A stretch of DNA of 64,000 bases from Ciona intestinalis (taxonomy: Eukaryota > Chordata > Ascidiacea > Phlebobranchia > Cionidae), in contig NC_020172.2 in the NCBI RefSeq assembly GCF_000224145.3, positions 1,372,921 through 1,436,920 of the forward strand, given 5' to 3'. Positions 31,235-40,273 of the stretch are shown here, piece by piece. The position numbers and the translations under genes were made by a program. How positions within the stretch are numbered: the first letter of the stretch is position 1; every line of letters begins with the position of its first letter. Below the pieces are notes generated by a model that worked only from the letters and a program-made list of their open reading frames with translations, searched no databases and was not told the origin of the DNA.

Positions 31235-31262
31235 AACGCTTATAGATATATCTATAAGCGTT
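31235..31262. repeat. Perfect 28-bp palindrome
   Basis: AACGCTTATAGATA is followed directly by its reverse complement, with GATTTAAG-like copies outside each arm. It could be a cruciform site or the remains of a tiny inverted-repeat element. Confidence 0.8.
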
Positions 31263-31874
31263 GATTTAAGTAATGCCTTTATCAATCTTGGTTTTAAAGT
31301 TAAACGTCCTATTTTTTAAACCGAATGGCATTTTAAGAAATTTGAAAATTCCATAAGGCGTTATTGTTGTGGTTGTGAGAATGTCGGCGTGCACTACAGG
31401 AACCTAGTGATATTCCCGGACCACGGTGAAAATTTAATCAACCGCAGTAGCGTTTTAAGATATAAAAACCCCTTCGCAAAGCTTGTATGTGGCAGATTTT
31501 TTATCACTGTATCTGCTGACCTATAAATCAATTCAACTCAAACTGTGACATAGGTCTCACTGTCACTGATAACACGCTGTATATTTATTCTTAAAAAAAC
31601 ATGCATGATTGTTCAAAATTAACTTTAAAAATGAACGAAATCATACTTAAATTTCTGACGTCACCATATAAGGATTTTCTCACATATACCTATTATTTTA
31701 ATTGGGTAATATTTTAATAGAAAAGAAATATTGTATTTATGCTAGAAAAGTAGGTTATCGTTTTGTAAAAATTGTAATGGATTGTTTTTGTTTCATTAGG
31801 TTGCTGTTATTGAATTGTGTCTTTTACATATAACCACTATATTTCGGTTTAACATTTGTTTCAGTATTACTCTC

Positions 31875-34800
31875 TTATTCAATTTCTTTCAGAATACGTT
31901 TTAGAATCTTTCCGCTAGAAGATCTGGGTAAACGGTCGACGAATGTTACTCCACCACGCAGTTGCTTGTATGCTGCTACTTTATCTGAAGTAGAAAGATC
32001 ATTATATCACATGTTTATCTTCACGATACCAGCGTACTATGATACATGCAAGCAATGGCGGCTTCAAACACATCAGGTTTTAACACATTGTTCATTACAT
32101 TAGCTAGCACAGAGTCAATTATATTTTGTCAAGAAGCACATACCCCTAACATGTATTCTGCATTAAGAACCAACACAATATATGTTATGGTAAATACACC
32201 CTAACATTTCCCCGACAGTGCTGGGCTATTAAACAAAGATCGAACATCAAACAAAAAAATTTGGTTTAAAATCCTACCTTTTACAAATTGAATGACGTCA
32301 CCCGATGTTAAAGTGGTGTCTTCCGCCTTGACAATAAATGCTTTAGGTACTTCCCCAGCCAAACCCATGTTAGAAGGCACCCCTATAACCCCAGCATCAG
32401 CGATTTTTGGATGTATTAGTAAAATTGAAATAATTTCGGATGGAAAAACCTAAAAAAAATGGTATCAATTATTTCAAGTTGGTAAAAACAAGAAATTTCT
32501 TTTAACCTGCAATCCTTCTGGAGTTTTAAAAACATCTTTGATTCTATCGGTGATATAAACGTTTCCAACGGCATGAAAGTATCCAATGTCACCAGTTTTT
32601 AACCATCCTTCTTTGTCAAACATTGTTGCTTCAGGGTGTTTGTAATAACCTTTAGCAACCTTAAAAATCAATGAAATTAGTTCAAATTCGTTTTGCCTGT
32701 AACAATAACAATTCTAATATTTTTTGGGGGGGAATATATATTTCAAGGTGTTCGTACGGTGTACCTGTGGTCCGCTCAACATAATTTCTCCAAATTCTCC
32801 AGCCACGCATCTTTTTCTTGTTTCAATATCTTCAACCTAAACGTGGCGTGACATTTATCTTTTCCATTGAAAACAATACAAAATATACCTTCAGTTTAGT
32901 GTTAGGCAAAAGAAACCCAACTGAGCCAGACTTTGACAAGATAGGATCACTCACTGTAGCAGGAAAGGCTTCGGTTAGTCCATATACTGCAAAACACATT
33001 TTGATTTATAACAAAATGGCATTTTTCGGTGAAAAGGTAAAAATATAGTAGGGTGGGGGAAGATGGGACAACTTTTTATTCTATTTTATCCTTTTATTTG
33101 GTACTAAACAAAGAAAATGCAAGGAATTACAAATCCGTATTATCACGACTCCCATATACCGTTGGTAATTGTTTAAAAAAGGATCAGGATATTTAAACAT
33201 TATACGCTATAACAGGTCTCCCATCTTTCCTCACCCTACTATATTACACACATACATTCAATAACTTCTGTATAATTTAATTTTCGCTTTGTCTTTAATT
33301 TAGTTTCTTGCGACGTCACTGAAGCTCCAACCTCTACAACCTTCAAACTAGAAACGTCATAGTTTTTTACCACTTCACATTTTGCCATCTCAAGAAAAGT
33401 TGATGCATACATTATCACATGTGTCACCTGAACAGAAAGACCTCTGTTTAAAACAATTTTTTTACAATTATACATTAAAAAATCAAACTTATTCTGTTTG
33501 AACCTTATAATCACTAAAAGAGTGTCCCATAATGCTTTACTAAACTTAATTGTTCCTGCACTGTTCAATAATTAGACATGTCAGTGGTCCGTGGGTAAGA
33601 CATTTAACGGTTGCTTCAACTGAGTGTTTACTTGAGCATTGTTTTATATTATTTTATAGTTTCTATACCTTATATTCCTGAACTATTTGAAGTAGTTTCA
33701 TGACATTGTAGTTACTAAGAATAACATTTGCACATCCCTGTACTAAATGTCCGAACGTATAACCAACAGATGGTATGTGGAAAATTGGTATTGCAGAACA
33801 GCTAATGCTCCCTTTACTTCGTTTGCAAGCAACTCTGCAAGAACATTTGTTTCGTTTAAAGCGGGGTTGTCAGTAAATAAAACCATTAAACCTGAATAGT
33901 TGTAACACAGCAACAGCATTTTGATTTGTGAGTTGAACCAACTTAGAAGGGCCAAGTGTGCCGCTCGTACAAAACATAAAAAGAATGTCGTTTTCAACGT
34001 CAATTTCACCTTCTAGATAAGCTCCTGTATAATACATATGAATGCAGTTTCAATATTTTTTTCATCATTGGTTAATTGTCCTCGCGTGTGCCGGAAGTTA
34101 TCATTGTGTCGTAATACAAGTTTATGAATAATCAATGTTTTAAAAGACCATATGCATGGTTTAGGAAAAACAAACTATCATAACGTAATAAGAACCTTAC
34201 CATGCTCGTCACCAGTGTTCAAAAAGTGAAGAAACGAATTTTGCACTTCACATTTGTCAAACAAAAAAATCTGAATAATAAACCATTATTCGTTACCACG
34301 TGGGAACCACGTATTTTCTGTCAACTAACCGTAGTCTGCGGTGAAATTCTGTCCACCCAACCCAAATGCTCTGAGCTGACAAATAAAACTTTTGGTTCCA
34401 CCGAAAGTAATTTTTGTTCGACCACATCTTCGGTAAACAAACATTAAAAACATTTTGGTAAAATGTTTCATAAAACACCGTAGTGAAATATTCCAACAGA
34501 GTACAACTTAGCAATATATAATGTGTTCCAATATATTCTACTTTATGTGGTTGTGGCCCTATGATATACTTGGGCTGGAGCAGGCGTGCCCAACCCGTCG
34601 ACCGCGGTCTACCGGTAGTCCGCGGACCTATCTCAGGTCGACCGCGACAGGTGTAATAAAAAAAATCATAAAATCTGCTGTGGTGTTACAATTGCCAAAT
34701 CATTAATTTTATCAATACTTTGTACAAAAAATACGGACCGTGTTAAGAGGGCGTACCTGTACGACAGCAGGCAAAAATTCCAAGATGACGACTACTATGA

Positions 34801-36099
34801 CGTAACAATCGGAACAATGGCGATTATTTTACAATAATTTCCTTAACCTGGTCTGCATGATTTGTACACTAGTAACACTCTGTGCTTCAAACTAAGTATT
34901 TTTGACTATATTCCCCAAAATTTCGATCCTTTCCGACTTTTGACAAGCGATCGCAACAAACGTTAGTAGCATGGCAGAGAGATAACGTGCCAAGACCTAT
35001 CATTTTATCGCTAAATAGAAGGACGATTATTTTTTCCTGTTTATTCGTATTCAAAGCCTGTTTGTTTAATATGCAACGCAACGGTACCGTAGGGCAAAAA
35101 AAGCAAATCAGGAGCAGCACTTTAGAACCGTACACGGGACTATGAGAGGGATTTTCCTGCAAAAACACAACTAAGCTCCGCTAAAGATGACGTGTGAGGT
35201 GTGACGCAACAATTGTATGTGTGACGTATTTCGTTTGTTACATTTCAAGTTTTAGTAACGAAGTCATTGAAATTTGTGTAGTAATTAAAGTAGTTTTGTT
35301 GCTGATAAGTTAAAACCATGAGCATGGTTCATTGAACCGCTGCAGTTGCTTATACAGGGGATAAACGCATACAAGAGATATTTCGGCATACGTTGACGCT
35401 AGCTGGTAGACCGCGTGCAGTTGGTTAGTTGAAAAGTAGATCTTGGGTCAAAAAAGGTTGGGCACGCCTGGGCTAGAGTATGAAGATTCAAATTTATTAC
35501 TTACCCCGCGGAAGTAAAGAATCGAGAGGTACGATAGTAGCTCCACACAAAGCAAGCGCCAATACCAGAACCTTCTGTTGGCACGAATTAAGGCTCAAGA
35601 GTGCAATGACATCACCTCGCCTTATACCTTCCTTATATAAAGCGTTTGCGCACTTGAGCGCCTCCTTGCGGATTCTTCTAAACGAGTATTCTTCTCCGTC
35701 GTTGTCAACATCGATCTTTAAAAATGAATGAACGTTTTGTTTATAACTCGTATGTAGAAAAACCTGAATTTATTTTTATCTAATAATGAAAACTCAGCAA
35801 AAATGTTTATTCCCGTATTTGTCTTATCGAATTGAAATAAAAACGGCATTGACATTTTCGCTTAGCATTAGAATTGAGCACTTTAGTTGGTATCGTTACT
35901 AATTAATTCAGTGAAACGTCGCTCCAATAAATATAAAACGCTGTAAATTAACCAAATAAAACTAAATTAACCACCACAGCACAAAATCTAAAGTTACCCA
36001 AGCTAAGTTATCTTCGTGTTCTCCCATTGTTTCCAATACAAACTGACCAAAAGGTTTCTCTGAGATAATAATATCCGGGTAAAGACTTCGTGCGTCCAT
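31875..36099 (-). CDS. AMP-binding acyl-CoA synthetase, 4-coumarate-CoA ligase/luciferase-like
   Basis: Twelve exons give a complete 507-residue adenylate-forming enzyme: 35998-36099, 35505-35715, 34330-34427, 34201-34270, 33892-34024, 33669-33801, 33256-33427, 32889-32986, 32765-32836, 32507-32659, 32278-32449, 31875-31984. Members activate a carboxylate with ATP and load it onto CoA. Visible motifs: P-loop TSGTLGPSK, LYGLTEA (A5), WLKTGD (A7), DRIKDVFKTPEGLQV (A8 hinge), GEVPKAF and the C-terminal catalytic lysine PRSSSGKIL. In the P-loop, Leu replaces the usual Thr/Ser/Glu/Ile; in A8 the usual YKG is TPEG. No peroxisomal SKL tail (ends KEIE) and no membrane segment. Substrate unknown; it resembles the animal 4CL/luciferase-like branch. 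The second intron carries an 890-bp hAT element. Confidence 0.88.
33044..33243 (+). mobile_element. TIR MITE, TATAGTAGGGTGGGG family
   Basis: TATAGTAGGGTGGGGGAAGA at the left and CCCATCTTTCCTCACCCTAC at the right, in an intron of the ligase gene. Confidence 0.85.
34581..35470. mobile_element. hAT-type non-autonomous element, 890 bp
   Basis: Ends CAGGCGTGCCCAACC and GGTTGGGCACGCCTG are perfect inverted repeats. The flanks GGCTGGAG (34573-34580) and GGCTAGAG (35471-35478) match at 7 of 8 positions, as expected for an aged hAT target duplication. Subterminal GTCGACCGCG motifs occur near the left end. No intact transposase is read. It lies in the intron between ligase exons 2 and 3. Confidence 0.88.
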
Positions 36100-36597
36100 C
36101 TTTACCCTTATTAGACCAATAGTTCTTAACCTTGCGACACTGCCGGGTCGGTAAAAATAGAAAAAAATCTGTTAATGAATCGCGGTAGCCTGCATGGGTA
36201 AAAGGCACGAACTTTAACAGGGGTAGACGAGAAAATTAAAACAAATACGCCAAACTATTTTCCAGATTTACAAAAGACAATATTATCTACAATAGGTGGG
36301 ATCAATAAGACGATTCAAAAAGAAGATTTTCATTCACTTATCATGCCTTTCTATACAATATAGCCTCACAGGAAAACAGATGTGCCATGTAATTACGCCC
36401 GTATAAGAGCAAAAATTCGAAACAACAGTACAAAAGTTATCTGTCTAATAAACTGAACTAATGAATTATCCAACAAACTGAAAGAATGTACTTTAACAAA
36501 CTGAACTAATACAGCCAGGCGTTTGGCGGCCAGCAAATATTGTTGACCGGGAGTTACAACTCGTTTGGGTCTCTATTAACTTTGGTCAAGAGATGTG

Positions 36598-36637
36598 CGA
36601 GAGAGGTCACTCGCAAATTTAAGAGTGACCTCTCTCG
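36598..36637. repeat. Hairpin with 15-bp perfect arms
   Basis: CGAGAGAGGTCACTC, a 10-nt AT-rich loop, then GAGTGACCTCTCTCG. It lies 0.5 kb upstream of the ligase start codon. It could be a regulatory palindrome, a small-RNA precursor or a mini-element. Confidence 0.7.
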
Positions 36638-36897
36638 TAAATTTTTATCTTTTTCTCTTATTTGTTCTTTTCGTGCGCAGTAGGTTGGAACAAAGCAAAG
36701 ACCACCAGGTCCAAATTTATTACGCCCTTCGTTGAAAACGTTCCAGACTTGACGTATATAAACTTAAGTATTTTTATTTAAAGTCAGTAGAATAACTGAG
36801 TTGGTATGCTATTTGTAACCTAAAAATGTAAGTACTATACCAACACACTTATCTTATGCTAGTTTAAATAAACACACATCTTACTGATAATTTACAG

Positions 36898-36961
36898 GTG
36901 CTGAAGAAACAAGGAGATCCTAGAATACAAAAATTATTAGATATCTTCTACTCGTGCTACT
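36898..36961 (+). other. Possible orphan terminal exon
   Basis: After TTTACAG, an open frame reads VLKKQGDPRIQKLLDIFYSC and then Tyr and a TAA at 36960. It looks codon-like, but no upstream partner exon was found. The opposite strand also has an open frame immediately next to it (36962-37140). Unassigned; may be chance. Confidence 0.2.
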
Positions 36962-37136
36962 AAAGTCGGGTTGGCACCGGCGCCGATGGCTGGCGATTCG
37001 AGAGAGTCCGTTGATTTTCTAACGTGACTTTCTCTTTGTCGCTAGCGATACTGTTTGTTCCGACCCGCTGCGCATCTGCAATAGCGTTCGGTACAGATAT
37101 ATCAATCGGAACAAATATATCACAACACCGGTAAAA

Positions 37137-37327
37137 ATATAGTAAGGTGGGGGAAGATGAGACACCTTGGGAATGTAATATCAAAACATTCTGATCGTGT
37201 TTTAAACAATTAACAACGGTATATGGGAGACGTGAGGATATGGTTTTATAATTCTTTAAATGTCCTTTGTTTACTGCCAAATGGAAAATATAATGAAAGG
37301 TGTCCATCTCTCCCCACCTTACTATAT
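37137..37327 (-). mobile_element. TIR MITE, TATAGTAGGGTGGGG family
   Basis: TATAGTAAGGTGGGGGAAGA at the left and CATCTCTCCCCACCTTACTA at the right. Reverse orientation. Confidence 0.8.
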
Positions 37328-37865
37328 AGGAATATCAATCGGTAGAAACATATCACGACACGGTATATAAACATCCATGTAAAGTAAGAAGTGATCTTTT
37401 TAATTTTTTAGTGATTTTTTGTTATATTTTTAATTTTAAGAAGAATTGTATAAAAGCATTCGGGAAAAACAAAAATATTGTCATTTTAAAATTGAAAGGG
37501 ATGTGTAAAAGTTTTTGGATTTACAACATAGATATCGTGTATTTTTATAAAAGAAAGAGCAATGGCGCGGTGTTCGACGTTTGATATACAAAACTACATG
37601 TCAGTATAGATGTTTTTAAGTAGTTTTAATATTACGAAACTGATACTGTAGTGCCGTACTGGTGAAGCCCTTGCAGATTAGGCTAGCCAGTTATAATGGT
37701 TTAAATGGTAAAGGGCCATTGGGGCCTTGACCTGTTGACCAGATACCGTAGAAGGGAGATTCTTTATTAGCACCTAGTAATGTTTTACTAATTTCCATAG
37801 AAATCTAACAAACTGAGGTATTAAGTTGCTTTAAACTATAACAAACTCCTTCATGTATAACCTAA

Positions 37866-38261
37866 ATGGCTGAAAAATTAGAAGTCCTTGAAGCGTGTCT
37901 TGAACAATTCATTGAAAACGTGCGGCAACTTGGTGTAATCGTTACTGACTTCCAACCACAGGGGCAGGAGGTGCTTAATCAGAAAATCAACTCAACTATT
38001 ACATGTCTTAAGGATATTGAGAACTGTAAAGCCTCAGTTTCAGACATCCACGTGCCGCTTGAGGTGTTTGATTACATTGACTCTGGTAGAAACCCCCAGC
38101 ACTACACAAAAGACTGCATCGAGAAGTCGTTAATGAAAAACGAAGCCTTGAAAGGAAAAATCGACGTTTACGGAAAATTTCGGCAGGAATTAATGACTCA
38201 AATTGGAAAGGTTTATCCACAACAAATTATCGAGTATAAGCAAGCAAGGGGGGAACTCTGA
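37866..38261 (+). CDS. MED10: MED10, Mediator complex subunit 10
   Basis: Intronless, 131 residues; human MED10 is about 135. It matches the family throughout: LEQFIENVRQLGVIVTDFQP at the N-terminus, VPLEVFDYIDSGRNPQHYTK in the middle, then NEALKGKIDVYGKF and KVYPQQIIEYKQARGE. MED10 is a middle-module subunit of Mediator, linking activators to RNA polymerase II in the nucleus. The start is the first Met of the conserved MAEKLE. The stop is 87 bp from the GPKOW ATG with no AATAAA between them, indicating co-transcription. Confidence 0.96.
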   Translation: MAEKLEVLEACLEQFIENVRQLGVIVTDFQPQGQEVLNQKINSTITCLKDIENCKASVSDIHVPLEVFDYIDSGRNPQHYTKDCIEKSLMKNEALKGKIDVYGKFRQELMTQIGKVYPQQIIEYKQARGEL

Positions 38262-38338
38262 TAGTTCTTTCTAAGCTTAAAACATCAACATTGCAAATTG
38301 TTCTGCGCATAACATTATTTTTTACATCTTATTTTTTA

Positions 38339-38340
38339 AG
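38339..38340 (+). promoter_or_regulatory. Candidate spliced-leader acceptor of GPKOW
   Basis: TACATCTTATTTTTTAAG ends 8 nt before the GPKOW ATG and 79 nt after the MED10 stop. This pyrimidine-rich acceptor at the head of the downstream gene is the expected signal for resolving a tunicate operon transcript by trans-splicing. Confidence 0.55.
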
Positions 38341-38348
38341 TTTCAATC

Positions 38349-39950
38349 ATGGATGATAAAAAATCAATTTCATTTGGATTTAAAAAGAAAATCCAGACCA
38401 AGGTGGATGAAAGTAAAGTTGTAAAAGATGCTCCTGAAGAGAGCAGCACCAAGGACTTTCTCACAGAGGTTGATGCTAAAAGTTTGCAGAAGGTGACTCC
38501 AAAGGAATTGGTAATCCCTCTCATATCAAAGAATAGATATGTGATGCCAAAAAAAGAAAAACTGCAAACAAATGAGATAACTGCAGGAATTGAAGATGAA
38601 GCAGCAAAGGAACTAATGGCAGAATCAAAACAGTTTTTGGATCAAGCTCCTCCGGAAGAACAAAGTAATGAAGATTTTGAAAACATGGCTGTTCCTCTTC
38701 TTTTAAGAAATAAAGTCCCGGATGGGTATGAGGATGACACAGTATTGGATGTTTCGATCCGCCCCGAAGAGGCAACTATTGCTGATTATGAGCAGATTCC
38801 AATTCAAGCTTTTGGGATGGCTATGTTAAGGGGTATGGGGTGGAATCCAGAGGTTGGCATTGGCAGAACATTTAAAAAGAATACAAAAATGCTGGAGACA
38901 GTTGTGAGACCTAAAGGACTTGGACTTGGAGCAAATGCTCCGAATAAAAAGCTCCCAAATGGGCAAAGTGGAAACAAAGAAAATGAGACGTTGGAGATTA
39001 AAAAGGGGGCTTTTGTGTTTGTAAATTCAGGATCCCATAAAAATAAGTATGGTGTTGTTGAAGGTATGGATCCAGACAATGCACAGTGCGTGGTAAGCTT
39101 TGCTCTTGGTGGGACAGCCAGTGTTGGTCAGTTTGCTCTGAAGGCTGTTGCGAAATCAGAGTATGAAAAGTATAGTAAGGATATTTCACGGACTAGTGGT
39201 AGGGATAAAAAGCCAGAAAATCGATCAAAAAATAAACATAACACTGGTATTGATAATGATAGTGAACAAAATCGTGAAGATTCATCCCACAAAAGAAAAC
39301 ACAAAAAGAGACAAAAAGAAGAAGAGGAAAGAAATCATAAGCGCTCTCGGCATGCACATAAGGAACACCAGTCAAGATCTAAGCACAAACGTCGTCATTA
39401 TGAAGAAGATATTAATGACTCTCATCACAAAAAATCCCGTTCTGTAAATAGTTCCCCGAAGCGGAAAAATAAAAGCAAAAAGTCGTCACCTTCAACACAC
39501 AGTGGTACGTCTGATTCAGATTCAGATTCTAAAAGAAAATATCTTTCTTCAAAACCAAAGTCAACATGGCTCCGTCCACATCTTAAAGTTCGTATGGTTG
39601 ATAAAAAATACAAAAAAGGAAAATACTTCAGGGAAAAACTGATCGTGGTTGATATATTGGATGCTACAGGTAGATGCTCTTGTAAGTCGGAGGAAGGTAT
39701 TCTTTTGGATGATGTCCGAGAGCAAATGCTGGAGACAGTCGTCCCAAAATCCATCTCAGATGCTTATGTGTCAATCACAAGTAGGGGAAGGCTCAAACAT
39801 GATGGAAAACTTGCAAAAATCCTTGAAAAAGATCGTTCCAACTGTCGGGCTTATTTACAGCTTCTTGAAGACAGAGATGTTTGTTTAGACGTCGATTTTG
39901 ACGACATCTGCGAGTATGTGGGAGATGTAGAAGCAGAAGACATGTTCTGA
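38349..39950 (+). CDS. GPKOW: GPKOW, G-patch and KOW domain spliceosomal protein (Spp2/MOS2 family)
   Basis: Intronless, 533 residues (human about 476). The N-terminus SISFGFKKKIQ is typical of the family. A G-patch lies at about 150-197 (AMLRGMGWNPEVGIG, then RPKGLGLGA). KOW1 is at about 217-250 (KKGAFVFVNSGSHKNKYGVV). A long Lys/Arg/His/Ser-rich low-complexity region covers about 275-400, and KOW2 follows at about 417-440 (WLRPHLKVRMVDKKYKKGKY). The C-terminus is acidic. GPKOW binds the helicase DHX16 and RNA in the activated spliceosome. The basic linker is longer than in vertebrates. It is the downstream member of the MED10 pair. Confidence 0.95.
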   Translation: MDDKKSISFGFKKKIQTKVDESKVVKDAPEESSTKDFLTEVDAKSLQKVTPKELVIPLISKNRYVMPKKEKLQTNEITAGIEDEAAKELMAESKQFLDQAPPEEQSNEDFENMAVPLLLRNKVPDGYEDDTVLDVSIRPEEATIADYEQIPIQAFGMAMLRGMGWNPEVGIGRTFKKNTKMLETVVRPKGLGLGANAPNKKLPNGQSGNKENETLEIKKGAFVFVNSGSHKNKYGVVEGMDPDNAQCVVSFALGGTASVGQFALKAVAKSEYEKYSKDISRTSGRDKKPENRSKNKHNTGIDNDSEQNREDSSHKRKHKKRQKEEEERNHKRSRHAHKEHQSRSKHKRRHYEEDINDSHHKKSRSVNSSPKRKNKSKKSSPSTHSGTSDSDSDSKRKYLSSKPKSTWLRPHLKVRMVDKKYKKGKYFREKLIVVDILDATGRCSCKSEEGILLDDVREQMLETVVPKSISDAYVSITSRGRLKHDGKLAKILEKDRSNCRAYLQLLEDRDVCLDVDFDDICEYVGDVEAEDMF

Positions 39951-40273
39951 ACATTTGTAAATTTAAGTCTATTTAAATTATTAATACTGTTTGTAGTTTC
40001 TGTGCTTCTTACATACAGTGTATTGTTGCAACTGCCAAAGTGTCTTTTGAATATTTCCTTAGCATACATAGTTTATTAAATTTTATCAATTACCAGGAAA
40101 ATTTGAATATTTTTATTTGGTAAAACAATTCTATTAATTTAAACTGACTTCCTCTTAATTTACATCAAGTCCCCACTTTTTTAAGATGAAATGCAATTTA
40201 CTTCATTTCTAGTCAATTTTCAGTGCATATTTTTGGGCATGCAAAAGCTAGGTAATATAACATAACATTTGCA
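39951..40273 (+). other. Short GPKOW-PBRM1 intergenic region
   Basis: 323 bp. An ATTAAA lies near 40076. Two pyrimidine-rich acceptor-like sites (CTTCATTTCTAG and TCAATTTTCAG) lie near 40212 and 40223, ahead of the PBRM1 ATG. PBRM1 could be a third cistron or have its own promoter here. Confidence 0.4.

Larger units (their letters stand above)
29663..31874. other. Intergenic between CEP19 and the AMP-binding ligase
   Basis: Mostly the 1.27-kb hAT-type element at 29782-31050. The rest (31059-31874) has a 28-bp perfect palindrome at 31235-31262 and no recognised gene. Confidence 0.5.
36100..37865. other. Divergent intergenic region between ligase and MED10
   Basis: It holds a 15-bp-stem hairpin at 36598-36637, a possible terminal exon at 36898-36961 and a MITE at 37137-37327. 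Similar 40-bp sequences (ATATCAATCGG...ATATCAC) flank the MITE. No complete gene seen. Promoters for both divergent genes should lie here. Confidence 0.5.

Noticed and set aside
34202..34447. Plus-strand 81-residue open frame
   Set aside because: Antisense to two ligase exons that join in phase with the rest of the gene.
34887..35168. Minus-strand open frame inside the 890-bp hAT element, considered as transposase
   Set aside because: 93 residues with no recognised catalytic or BED zinc-finger motif. The element is called non-autonomous.
39425..39754. Minus-strand open frames within GPKOW
   Set aside because: Antisense shadows of the intronless GPKOW coding region. The plus frame has G-patch and KOW domains.
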